Positions 32,109 through 45,616 of a stretch of 64,000 nucleotides of DNA are shown here, piece by piece; position 1 is the stretch's first letter, and each line of letters opens with the position of its first letter. A model generated the notes under the pieces. That model did not search any database and had not been told where the DNA came from. It saw nothing but the letters and a program-made list of their open reading frames with translations. Location of the stretch: positions 41,843,142 through 41,907,141 of the forward strand of contig NC_051072.1 in NCBI RefSeq assembly GCF_004664715.2, given 5' to 3'. The DNA comes from Peromyscus leucopus. Its lineage: Eukaryota; Chordata; Mammalia; Rodentia; Cricetidae. The translations under genes were made by a program, and so were the position numbers.

Positions 32109-35100
32109 AGAAACACCCCTCAAACAAACAAAAACCACACACACACAAAAATAAAAACAAATAGGAAAAATACTAGTAAGACAGAAAATGCCAAAACAAA
32201 GCAAAATGAATCGAAAAGTTCATAAAAATACTATTGTGTTTGTTTTGTGTTCGGCAAGCTCTGGAGTGTTTTTGATATACTCATTAGTACTCCATTAGAG
32301 AAAGGAGATTTTGGGGTTGGGGATTTAGCTCAGTGGTAGAGCGCTTGCCTAGCAAGCGCAAGGCCCTGGGTTCGGTCCTCAGCTCTGGAAAAAAAAAAAA
32401 AAAAAAAAAAAAGAGAGAAAGGAGATTTTTTTTTTGCTTTGGCAGCAAGTGTCAGTTGCAGATAGCATATTGGTTAGGGATGGGACCCCATATCCATCCC
32501 CCCGCCCTCAGTGCTAGGACATGGTCTGGCTTGAAGCTGTGCATTTCTTATTTATGCTACCACAGTCTCTGTGAGTTCCTATGTGCATAAATTCTGATAT
32601 CTGGAAAACACTCTCCTTAGAGTCATCCATCACCCCTGGCTCTTCCAGTCTTCCTGCTGCCTCCTCTCCATAGATTCTCAGGCTTTGAGGGAAGGGATTT
32701 GATGAAGACATCCTATTTAGGACTGTGTGCTCCAAAGTCTCACTTTCTGAACATTGTCCAGTTGTAGGTCTCTGTTAATTCTTGTCTATTGCAAGAAGCA
32801 GCTTCTCTGATGGGGTTGAACGAGGCCCTGATGTATGGCTATAGCAGTATGTTATTAGGAGTCATTTTATTGCTGTGTCATCCCTGTAACAGAATAATAG
32901 TCATAGGTTTTCCCCCAAGCCCATGACCTATCTAGTCTTCAGGATTTGGTCCTTGTAGCAGTGTCAGGTTCCATCTCATGGAGTGGCCTTAAATTTATCA
33001 AAAAGTGATTGGTTACTCCTGTAATCTTTGTGACTATTCACTAATATATCTTGCAAACACACGACTCCCAACAATGAATATTTTTTTTTTGGTGGGGGAG
33101 CAGGGAAAGGTCTGGTCCCTGGGACTCTGATGGGTAGGGCCTAGGGGCTAGAGACCTGGTCTGCCGGTCTGGAGATGGGGGCTTAGCTGTTCCCAGTCAG
33201 TGTAGGGTAGGCTTATGATTCTGGTGATCTGGTTCCGTGGCTGGGCGGCGCCTTCTTTTGTGTTCTCAGGTCCCGTTTTGCTCATTGGTCAACTCCTCAG
33301 CTGATCTGGTTTCCTCAGACTGCAGACTGTAGGATTCTGAATCCTCTCCCGAATGGATCTCTGCTCAGCAGATTGTTTAGTAGGGCAATCTCACCAACAC
33401 CTCCAAGTTGTTGGGTTTCGCAGGATCAGCAGCTGGGCCCTGGGTTGGCCTCAGGCAGAGTGTTCGGATCCATTCTGGTTGCGTCCCACAGAGATGGCTC
33501 CTTCCCCGTGTGCTGGGATTGAAGGCATCCGTGTTCCAAGCTCTTAATCTCCTTGTTTTCACTGACTCCTCGGCGGGTAAAAGCTCAGTTTCTGGTCTTT
33601 ATTATGACATTTTTTAAATAGTAGGTGTGGAACCTAGTAATTCTGTGTGTTCCTAGTAGTGTTTTCCCGTTTCCCCCGCAGAGACTAGTAACTTTTGACC
33701 TTCTCTTCTCACTCTTTAAAGTCACTCTTGCTGTGTTACCTACAGATGAGGTATATTACACTAGAAACTTATTTTCTATTAGTTCTGGAGGTTGGCAGTT
33801 CTCATTTCAAGGTGCAGATATGTTTAATTTTCTATAAATTCCTGTCTTAGGTTTTATTGCTGTGAAGAGACATCAACAGCAACTCACAAAGGAAAACATT
33901 TCACTGGGGCTGGCTTACAGTTCAGAGGTTTAGTCCATTATTATCATGGTGGGAAGCACAGCAGCATGCAGGCAGACATGGTGCTGGAGAAGGAGCTGAG
34001 ACTTCTGCATCTAGATCAGCAACAGCAGCAGCAGGAAGAGAGAGTAAGCCACTAGGCCTGGCTTGAACTTGTGAAATCTCAAAGCCCACCCTCAGTGACA
34101 TATTTCCTCCATCAAGGCCACACCTTCTTCAACAAGGCCACCCCTCCTAATGTGCCAATCCCAGTGGGCCTGTGGGAGACATTTTCATTCACACTACCAC
34201 AGTCCCTGTCCTTGCCTCATGCTCTGTCATGCTAAACTATAATTCTTCGGAAGCAATTGCATTAAAATAAATTTGAAAGATCTTGTTATGCCAGGGCTGT
34301 ACCCATTGCCTGTCTGACATAGCCACAGCATGTACTCATCTGGGGAACTCTTCCTCTGAGGGAAAGCCTCTGCTAAGTCTGCTGTAGTGTAAGCTTGCAA
34401 GTTCTTTCTCCATAACGCTTACCACATCTTTACAGTATATCTTAGCTTATCTTTTTCCCGTTATAGAATTGAATGCAAAGATTCCTTTACTATATTTCTT
34501 TCAGAGTGGTGCATGGCCAATAGAGGCTGTTTCATTGTGACTGTGAATATGTGGAACTATCAGGGACTGATATCAGGAATATTATGTTCTGTGAAGGTTA
34601 CATTAAGGAGGATTGAAAAAGGAGAGGTTTGGCTGCTTTATGTGGCTTTACATAACTATATGTAGAGATCAGGATTTATTCAAAAATTGATTGATTACTT
34701 TTTGTTGTTGTTTGTGTTTTGAGATCGTGTTTTACTTTGTAGCCCTTGGTAGTCTGGAACTTGCTATATAGATCGTGATGGCCTTGAACTGGATGTGATC
34801 TTCTGTGTCTTCTGAGTTCTGGGATTTCAAGTGTGACACACCATTTCATTCATTTAACAGAGGTTAGTATGTACATTATAGTACAGCCTCTTGATTTGAA
34901 TTTAATGGCCAGAGAATATGGACTTAAATTTGCTCAAAGTGAATCCTAGAAACTAGAACAGTACCTGGCAAAGAGTAATGGAAAATAGCTGTTAAGTAAA
35001 TGAAATCTTTGGCCAGATATGGTGTTTCACACTTGGAAGGTTAAGGCTGTCAGACATTAGAAAATCTGAGTTGAGGGTTGGCGTGCTTCACTTCAGTTGT

Positions 35101-36489
35101 CAACTTGACACAAGCTAGGGTCGCCTGGGAAGAGGGAACCACAGTTGAGGAATTGTCTTCATCGAACTGCTCTGTCAGCATGTCTGGGGAATTCCCTCGC
35201 GTAGTAATTGACGTAGGCAGGCCCAACTCAGTGGAGGCGGTGCTGTCCCTGTGCAGGTGCATCCTGCTTGCTTTCTGCTGGGATGAGCTGTGGTGGCAGA
35301 TACAAAGAATACACAGTTCCTAACTTTATGTAGTTCATGGTTTGTTAGATAAGATACAGTTAAGAGGACAACTTACTTTTTGGGAGTTAGTTCTCTGAAC
35401 CATGTTGGTCCTGGGAATTGAATGCAGGTCACATCAGGCTTGGTGGTAGACCCTCTGTACCATCCTGTTGGCCTTGCTTCTAGTTTGAGACAGGGTCTCA
35501 TTACATAGCCCAGGCTGGCCTTGAACTCAGGGTGCTGGCGTAGTTGGATACTGATGAGGGCCACCTGCTGGTTGCAGACTTTTTATTGAATGCTTATATG
35601 GCAGAAAGAATAAAGTAGCTCTCTGATGTCCTCTTATAGGTGCATTTGGACTATAAAAGCATGAGGGATCCATGCTGATGATCTAATAATACCTACCTAA
35701 CTTCTCAGCTCCATACCAAGACATAAGGCATTAGATTTCAGCGTGCGCTCTCTTTCTATCCTTTTTGTATGTTTCACATTTGCATTTTATCTTTAAAATG
35801 ATTTTGATAAGAGAGGTTGAAGTAGGGGGCTTCCAATTTCCTAAGGCTATCTAGGAAATGGTATTTAATCAGGTTTGGAAACGAGGTATTGTGTATGTGG
35901 GCTCTCCAATCTCACTTTACTTTATTTTATTTATGAAACAATAAGAATCAATTTCCTTTAGAAATATATCTATTTAAGTAATTGGAATTATGGGAGTTCT
36001 AAGTAATGGTGTAGTCAGACACTAGGTGAGTAGATGAGGTGAAAGTGGTTCAAACCCTACCGCTTTTTCCTCTGTCCGCTTTTGTAATGCATACATGTGT
36101 ACTCAGGTGTGCTAACTTTTCATTGCAGGCGTCCATGGATCTCAACAGTGCCAGCTCTGTAGTTCTTCAGGTCTTAACGCAGGCCACCAGTCAGGACACG
36201 GCTGTTTTAAAGCCAGCCGAGGAGCAGCTGAAGCAGTGGGAGACACAGCCAGGGTTCTACTCGGTGTTGCTGGTGAGTAGTTCTGCAAAGAGTCTACTTA
36301 ATGAAGTGAGACATCACTATTTTAATAGCTCTTTTAAGTGTGGAGATTTACTGGCAGTTTAGTCAAACTGATCCAAAGATTTGACTGCCATTGTTGCTGT
36401 CATCATAGTAATGTAGGGCTCATGAGGGTGCTTCACAATTATTTGTTGATGACGCAACATTTTAGATAGTTTCTTATTGTTATTTCATT

Positions 36490-36535
<46 letters not shown>

Positions 36536-39500
36536 TGAGACAGGGTCTCACTGTGTGGCCCTGGTTCACCTGGAACTTGTTATGTAGACCAGATGGGCCA
36601 TCAATAAGGGATATCTGCTTGTCTCGGCCTCCTGGGTGATAGAATGAAGACATGTACGCTCATGACTGGCAAAACATTGTAGGTTTTTCCATCTAGAAAT
36701 TAAAATTTTTTTTTTTAGACAGGATCTTTTATATTTTCTCTTTTGCTTTTTGTTTTGTTTTGTTTCTGAGGTGGCCTAATTCGGTCTTGAACCCCTTATT
36801 CCTCTTATATCCTCTTACCTCCTGAGTGAATATATGAATTATTAATAACTGCTTAAGTTTATTTTTCCTGTGCTTCTATTTTTGCATTATCTTTGAGTTA
36901 TTTATACATTAATTGCCATATTGCTACATTTTCAAAAATACTTGTATTTGTATACGTGTTTGTGTATGTAGACTCTGTGGGAAGGGATTGAGACAGTTTC
37001 TTGTTTATAGCAGGTGCTGACTTCAAACTCAGTGATCCTCCTGTCTTAGCTCCCCATTGTGAGGATTACAGGCATATGCCACCATACCTAGCTTGTGTAT
37101 ATAGACATTTGTATAAAACACTGTATGCGTGTCTTCTGCTTCTATGGTGAGTCACTCTGGAGCAGTGCTTCTCAACCTTCCTAATGCTGCGGCCCTTTAA
37201 TACACTTCCTCGTGTTGTGGGGACCCCAGGTGATATAATTATTTTCATTTCTACTTCATAACTGTAATTTTGCTACTGTTATGAATCATAATGTAAATAT
37301 TTGTGGTTTTTTATTTGTCTTAGGCAACCCCTGTGAAAGACCTGGAACTTGTTATGTAGTCTAGGTTAGCCTGGAATTCACAGCAATCCATCTGTTTTTG
37401 CCTCCTAAGTGCTACAACTAAAGACAAGTACAACCATGCCTGGCCTGGACCAAGATTTTCTGTTTTGTTTGTTTTACATGTACAAGTGTTTTGCCTGCAC
37501 GTGTGTATGTGCACCATGTGTATGCCTGGTGCCCAGAGAGACCAGAAGGGGGCATTTTATCCTCCTGGAATTATTGACATTTGTGAGCCACCTGATAAGG
37601 GAGTTAGCAACTAAATCCAGGCCCTCTGCTAGGTTAACAAGTATTTATAATCAGGTTTCTCTGTGTAGTTTTGGTGCCTGTCTTGGATCTCTCTCTATAG
37701 ACTAGGCTGCCCTTGAACTCACAGAGATCCCCCTGTCTCTACCTCCTTAGTGTTGGGATTAAAGGTGCGTGCCACTGTCACCTGGCTGCCTGCAAAGGTT
37801 TTCTAGTAAGATCTGAGCTTGCTTTACACAGCAGGGCTGCATTAGAGGATGGCTGGTCTACATGCATGATCACCAAGATGGTCTATACTTGGCTGTGCTG
37901 AGGGGAGGTCTTTTGATCCACCCCTTGGCATTCCTTTAAAAAGCCCTTTAGTAGAGACAGAAGGGGCTGGTAGGTTTGGACCCAGGCCCCTTCCAAGGTT
38001 ATCCTGTGTTTTCTGTCTCTCTCTATATATAGTTCTATCTACAAATTCCTCATTTCTCCCTGCTCAAGAGTACTTTGGAGGAGTAAGAGGGAGCTGATCT
38101 CCCTCAACTAAGCCATCTCTCTAATCCCCTGGACTAACATTTTTAAAGCTTAATGGGACAATAGAAATATCCCCATTGGTTACTAAGCTCATGTTGCATG
38201 GTTTAACTTGCATAGTTGTTTTCATAGTTTGCCACCATTGTGCAAAACAGTAACAGTGTGGATTGTTGGTTGAATTAACATAAATTGTTCATATCACATC
38301 TCACTTTATATCACTTAAAAGTGCTATCATCTCAGGCATGGTGGTGCACACTTTTAATCCCAGCACTCAGAATAGAAGCACGTGGATCTCAGAGTTTGAA
38401 GCTATCCTGGTCTATATAGAGTTCCTGGCCAGACTATGTAGTGAGACCCTGTCAAACAAACAAAAAGTGCTATCAGACTCATTGTAAGCAAGATTGGTTT
38501 TGTTTTTTAAATTTTATGAGTGTGTGTGCCTGCATGTATGCATATGTACCACATGTACGCAGTGCCCACGGAGGCCAGAAAACTGGATCATATCCCCATG
38601 GAACAGGAGTTACAGACAGTTGTGAGCCTCTGTTTGGATTCTGGGGACTAAACTCAGGTGCTGTGGAAGAGCAACAAGTGTTCTTAACTGAACCATTTTT
38701 TTTTTTTTCTAGCCCCATAAGCATGGTTGCTTTGGTAAATAGTCCTTGTTACTGTGGAATAGGTTATTTTATTTTATTTTTTTTTTAAAGATTCATTTAT
38801 TTATTATGTATACAGAAGAGGGCACCAGATCTCATTACAGATGGTTGTGAGCCACCATGTGGTTGCTGGGAATTGAACTCAGGACCTCTGGAAGAGCAGT
38901 CGGTGCTCTTAACCTTTGAGCCATCTCTCCAACCCAGGAATAGGTTATTTTTTCTTTATTACTTTTCCTATTGCTGTGATAAAACATACCAACAACAGCA
39001 GTTTGTGGAAGGAAAAGTTGATTGAGGTTCGATTACAGTTCAAGAATAAATACAGTCCATCATGGCCGGGAAGGCGTTGTAGCAGGAGCTTGAGGCAGCT
39101 GGACACACTGAATCCATGGTCGGGAAGCAGAACGCAGTGAATGGTTAAGCTGAGCTACCTTTTCTCCTGTTCCTGCAGCCCAGGACATTTACCAGCGATG
39201 GTGACCCTACTTTTCGAGTAGGTCTTCTCATCCTGGTTAACTGAATCAAAATACTACATCCCAGGCATGGCCCTTGTCTTCCTAGTCAAGATGATCACTC
39301 ACATATATGCCTGGAGGCTGTGTCCTCAGTGATTTGGGATCCCGTCAAGATTAACCATTACAATTTCAAACATGTTAACAAACAGGACTTTGACTCCATA
39401 GGGTCTTTGAGTCTGTGCTCTGGAGGCATCATTCATTCATTCATTCATTCATTCATTTTTGAGACAAGATCTTGTGTCCTTGCCTTGACTGGCATGTACT

Positions 39501-39611
39501 GGTTTTGGGTTTGCTGCCATTGTCTTGCCTCTGCCTTTTCAATGCTGGGATTATATGTGTGTGGCACATGCCTGGGTCCTTTTTTAAAATTAGAACGTAT
39601 TTATGTTAGTG

Positions 39612-39682
<71 letters not shown>

Positions 39683-42600
39683 CATATATATATATATGTA
39701 CATATATATTTCTGATTTTTTTATCAAGGAAATTTTCTAGCATACTTGAAAGAATAATATGAATCTTCACATATTTATCTTTGATTAAACTTAGTGAAAT
39801 GCTATTGAATAGGTATGCTGTCTTCTTGGAGGGAGCTGGCCAGGTCTCACCATGCATCTCAAACTGACCTGAAACGTGAGATGCACCTGCCTTAGCATCC
39901 GAGTGCTCAGGTTTCAGTTAACACCTGGCTCAGTAGGCCTGCTTTCTTAGTCTAGACTATAGAAGTATATATTTTAAGAAAACACATAAAATATATGTAG
40001 TGATGAAATTTAAACAAAACCAATACAACATCTGGGGCTGAGGTTGTAGATCAATTGCTAGAGTGCAAGCTTGGCATGCATGAAGCCCTGGGTTCGATCT
40101 CAACATCTCATAAGCTGGGTATGGTGTTGCATACCTGTGATCCAAGCATCTGGAAGTAGAGGCACTAAATTCAAGCTCACCATTGGCTATATAGTAAGTT
40201 TGAGGCCAGCCCCAGATACATGAGGTATTTTCTCAAAAATCAAACACAAAGGGCCACTTGGTAAAGTTGGTGAAGTGTTTGCTTCACCAGCATGAGGACC
40301 GGAGCTTGATCTCAGAACTCTGTAAAAATGCAGGTGTGGTGGAGCTGGAGACAGGATGGTCCCAGAACTCACTGTCATGCCTGTCTGGCCTAATGGTGAT
40401 CTCTAGGACAATGAGAAGCCCTGTCTCAAAGGAAGTGGGTGGCATTTCTGAGATGACACCTGAGGTTGTCTCTCTGGCTTCCATATGAAACCATACACAC
40501 AATGAACATACACACATGCACGAGTACATGCCCCCATTGAAAAAAATAAAGTAGACAAATCCATGCTTTATTTTAGTCTGTCAGTTATATTTTTAAATGA
40601 TTACTTGTTCATTCTAATAATGTTTTTTTATTTGCAGAATATTTTTACGAACCACACCCTTGATATAAATGTAAGATGGCTTGCTGTGCTGTATTTTAAA
40701 CATGGAATTGATCGTTACTGGAGACGTGTAGCACCTCAGTAAGTTCCCTCAGTCCCAATTGTAATCCATTCCAAATTCAAGAATGAGACTGTCCCTGTGT
40801 ATACAAAATGTGTCAAGTGTTTAATTGAGACAACAGAGAAGTTAGTATGATCTTTGTGTAAGGATGACATGGAAATTCATGAAGCATTTGATACATAAAA
40901 GAAAAAAAGTCCAAAAAGCGTGTTAATTCCTGAAGAAATGTGTTTGTGTAGTTCAATAACTATATTATTGTTTTTCTACATGGTTTGTATCTGCCTATCC
41001 CACATGCATGCATATGTGTGTATCTGTGTGCACATGTGTATGTATGTATATATTTGCCTGCCTGCCTGCCTTGGCTTTTAGCTTCTGAGGATCAAGCTGA
41101 GTGGCGAACCATCTTAAAGTAAAATGTTTTGATTTTGAAAAGGAAATCTCATACTATGTCCGCATTTGCTGAATCTCCATGTCTGTTTTGTATTTCCTCT
41201 GGGAAAAGTGGATGAATAGCACATTTGCAGTTTCGTTAGACTGGGTTTTAACTGTGATATAGGAGTAAAGTGAGCAGATTCATCTTAAGAATTAATTAAC
41301 ACATCATGTAGTTTATGGGCTTGCCAGTTCAGATATGTCTTTGGAGTTTTGTAAGAAAATGAATTTGGTGAATAAATAACATAGGGTGTGCTGTCCAGTA
41401 GATGGCACTAAAGCTCTATAGGTTTTCATTTTTTATAAGTAATTTAAATTGTTGTATTCTGAGTATTTACAAGTGCCTGTAAAACCTACCCTTGAATGGC
41501 ATTAGAAGAACTGGAATGTCTTTAGGCTGTACTTTAATGTGAAGCTAACCCTTTTTATTTCAGGAGTAATTGATGATTTGGTGAGAAATGAAGCAATTAA
41601 TGATGAGAAATTGTGTGCTTGTTTGTTTGCGTTTTGGGACAGGACTTTGCTCTCTATCTGTGGTTAGATATGTAGCCTGCATGGACCAGGCTGGCCTGGA
41701 ACTTACAGGTAAACTCTTGCTTGTGCCTCTTGAGTTCTTGGATTAGAGGCATGTGCCGCTATGTCTGGCTAAATTTTACTTTAAGCTAGTTTAAATTCAG
41801 ATAGCTAAGGAAGGAATCATAGTATTAAATAGTTAAATTGTCCTTTAGTATATTGAGAGGAAAGTGGGCATGAAGATGAATGTCCTTAAAAGGATGACAG
41901 ATTTGAAGCACTTAAAAGTGTGTATTTTTATAGTTAATTTGATATAATTCTTATGCTAACCTTTTTCATAGGATGACAATTAACTTAAGCTTATATATTA
42001 TTTTCATGTACCATTCAATTTAACTGGGTCAAAATTAGATGCTATTAGTTTCAATTTGAGATATAGTCTGAATTAATATAATAAAACTTTAATTGGAGAT
42101 TTTTTTTTTTTTAAGATTTGCTATAAGGATTGAGTATGGTGCACGGTGCATACGTGAAGTAGGTACAGTACCACGTTCTTCCCATTGTACACAGTGCACA
42201 TGTGAAGTAGGTACAGTACCATGTTCTTCCCATTGTACACAGTGCACATGTGAAGTAGATACAGTACCACGTTCTTCCCATTGTACACAGTGCATATGTG
42301 AAGTAGATACAGTACCACGTTCTTCCCATTGTACACAGTGCATATGTGAAGTAGGTACAGTACCACACATTCTTCCCATTGTCCACAGTGCACATGTGAA
42401 GTAGATACAGTACCATGTTCTTCCCATTGTACACAGTGCATATGTGAAGTAGATACAGTACCACACATTCTTCCCATTGTCCACAGTGCACATGTGAAGT
42501 AGATACAGTACCATGTTCTTCCCATTGTACACAATGCATATGTGAAGTAGATACAGTACCACACATTCTTCCCATTGTCCACAGTGCACATGTGAAGTAG

Positions 42601-44126
42601 GGTCAGTACCACGTTCTTCCCATTGTACACAGTGCACATGTGAAGTAGATACAGTACCACGTTCTTCCCATTGTACACAGTGCATATGTGAAGTAGGTAC
42701 AGTACCACACATTCTTCCCATTGTCCACAGTGCACATGTGAAGTAGATACAGTACCATGTTCTTCCCATTGTACACAGTGCATATGTGAAGTAGGGTCAG
42801 TACCACACATTCTTCCCATTGTACACAGTGCACATGTGAAGTAGATACAGTACCATGTTCTTCCCATTGTACACAATGCATATGTGAAGTAGATACAGTA
42901 CCACGTTCTTCCCATTGTCCACAGTGCACATGTGAAGTAGGGTCAGTACCACGTTCTTCCCATTGTACACAGTGCACATGTGAAGTAGATACAGTACCAC
43001 GTTCTTCCCATTGTACACAGTGCATATGTGAAGTAGATACAGTACCACACGTTCTTCCCATTGTACACAGTGCACATGTGAAGTAGGTACAGTACCATGT
43101 TCTTCCCATTGTACACAGTGCACATGTGAAGTAGATACAGTACCACGTTCTTCCCATTGTACACAGTGCATATGTGAAGTAGATACAGTACCACGTTCTT
43201 CCCATTGTACACAGTGCATATGTGAAGTAGGTACAGTACCACACATTCTTCCCATTGTACACAGTGCATATGTGAAGTAGGTACAGTACCACACATTCTT
43301 CCCATTGTACACAGTGCATATGTGAAGTAGATACAGTACCACGTTCTTCCCATTGTACACAGTGCACATGTGAAGTAGGGTCAGTACCACGTTCTTCCCA
43401 TTGTAGTACACTGATGTCTTGTTTATATATACATCAGGCACTTCTCCCCTTTTCTAGTTTAAACATTTTTCAAATGTAAATTCACATTTTTATTACTTAC
43501 TGAAGACTGTCAGACTACAGGCTACTGTCAAACCCCTCCTCTAAGTGCTAGGATTGCAGACCTGTGCCACTGTGGCTCTGTCGTACTTTGTGTATAGATC
43601 TGCTTTGGGATTCCCGTTTGGGGCCACCAGCCTTTTTGTCTTTTAATTACTGCTTTTTTTAAAAAGTAAGATTTGATGTATTTCCTATTTTTGGATCTGA
43701 TTTAATGTTCTCTTACTAGCTTGTTGAGATGGAAGCTTAGATTAATCGATGCCCAGTTTCTAAAAAATATCTAAAATCCAAGATGCTCCCAAATCTGAAA
43801 CTTTAGATTGCTGCTATGATAAAGCAAGGAAATTCTATAAACTGACCTCGTTACAAATTTCAGTAAGTATGTAAGTACACTAAAAAGACCATCTAAAGTT
43901 ACCTTTAGGCCATGTATATTAGGTATGCATGAAACATAAATGTATTTCATGTTAGTCTTGGTTTCCATCTCTAAAATATCTTAGAAATATGCATATGTCC
44001 AAAAAAATCTGAAAAAAATAATCTGAAATACTTATCCTAAAGCATTTGGACACAATACTCAACCTGTGTGGACATTTAGAGCACTATGACTTTTCTTGTA
44101 ACCATGACTTCAGTTTCACAACATTG

Positions 44127-44174
<48 letters not shown>

Positions 44175-45553
44175 TTTTTTGTTTGTTTGCTTTTTTAAGA
44201 CAGTGTTTCTCTTTGTAGCTTTGGCTGTCTTTGAACTTCTCTTTAGCCCTGGCTGGCGTCAGACTCACAGAGATCCACCTGCCTCTGCCTCCTGAGTGCT
44301 GGGATTAAAGGCATTGTGACATCACCGCCCGACCATTTTTTGCTTTATTTTTTCATTTTCATTCATTCATTATTGATTGATTGATTGGTTGGTGGGAGGT
44401 GAACCCAGAACTGACCTTGTGTTTTTCTACTATACCCTCTCTCCTTGTTAGCATTTTAAACAGAGCATGGTGGCTCATGCTTGTAATCCCCACACTGTGG
44501 CTGAGGCAGGAGGATTGTTAGGAGTTTAAGGCCAGCCTGTTCTACAGAGTGAGACCTTGTCTCAAAACAAACAAAAATCAAGTGTTAAATTTTTTCTGAA
44601 TTCTGTCTGTTTATAAGAAAGCATGTTTAGCGTACTGCAAGGAACACAGCAGGCATGGCAGTAACAGGACTGGTACTGGGGTTGTTTTCAGACCGAAGGT
44701 CAGTTAACGTGGAGATTTTTATTATTGTTTTTCAGTGTAAGATGGACCATCAATGATCTACTAGGATTTGAAAACTGTGGTGTTTTACAGTTGGAGATTC
44801 TAGTGTTTTGTGTATGTCAATTATCTAAGATTTGTGAATTGTGTTGTTTGACTTCTCTTTCTATTGACTTGTATGACTTTTTTCACTGTTTTCTGAAAGA
44901 TTTGCCAATCTCCACATATTACATACTCGCCTAATCTTTTCCTGCAGACTGCTTTCTCTGTATTAGGCTGTCATAGATTCATGAAAATTCAAGGTTGTTA
45001 TAGTATGAGAACTTCCCCTTTTACTGTTAGTGATGAGTTGGGACTTAAACTCTAGTTTGTCTGATATTGATAGAGCCACAGTAGCTGCTGTGTGGTTATT
45101 ATTTGTATATAGTATGTCCTTTTCATTGGTACTTTGTTTCATTTAGTTATTTTTTTTTAAGTAGCAAATAGCTGTTTTTTCTTTTAAGACTTATTTTGTC
45201 TTTCTCTCTCTCTCTCTCTGTGTATCTGTGTCTGTATTGTATCTGAATGTACACATGTGTGCAGGTGCCTCAGGGAACCCGTGGGATTTTCTCGAGGTAG
45301 AGTTATAGGCAGTTGTGAGCTACCTGATATGAATGTTGAGAATGTTGAGACTCGCTTGCCAATGCCTCCCGAGTGCTGGGATTAAAGGTGTGAGCCCCCA
45401 CCGCCCGGCAGGCACACTACTTTTTCTAGATAATATAAGACCTTCATAATAATATGTAACTCTATTTAAGCCTTCCTGTCTCTAATACTATTGTTGTTGG
45501 TACATTATTTCTCTACATAACTTGTTTGTTTATTTATTTATTGAGAGAGAGAG

Positions 45554-45616
<63 letters not shown>

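Larger units (their letters stand above)
31947..33067 (-). mobile_element. 5'-truncated L1 3'-region insertion, interrupted by (CA)n and an ID element
   Basis: In reverse orientation it begins with a T-rich end, a pyrimidine-rich 3'UTR stretch (TTTTTCCCCTTCCTCTGACT), then blocks such as CTCCTTAGAGTCATCCATCA and GGAGTCATTTTATTGCTGTG. Likely target duplication: CCAACAATGAACATTT just before the T run and CCAACAATGAATATTT at about 33069. Family assignment to Lx-type L1 is from memory. Confidence 0.55.

Noticed and set aside
32333..32590. Possible functional tRNA gene
   Set aside because: A and B boxes are present, but the body is an ID SINE with poly(A) tail and target duplication, not a tRNA cloverleaf.
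42156..43405. Possible CRISPR-like array
   Set aside because: Units follow head to tail with no unique spacers. This is an intronic minisatellite in a mammal.
42089..43441. Six overlapping minus-strand open frames of 136-264 codons
   Set aside because: They are translations of the 48/50-bp minisatellite in different frames, with no non-repeat domain, promoter or splice support.
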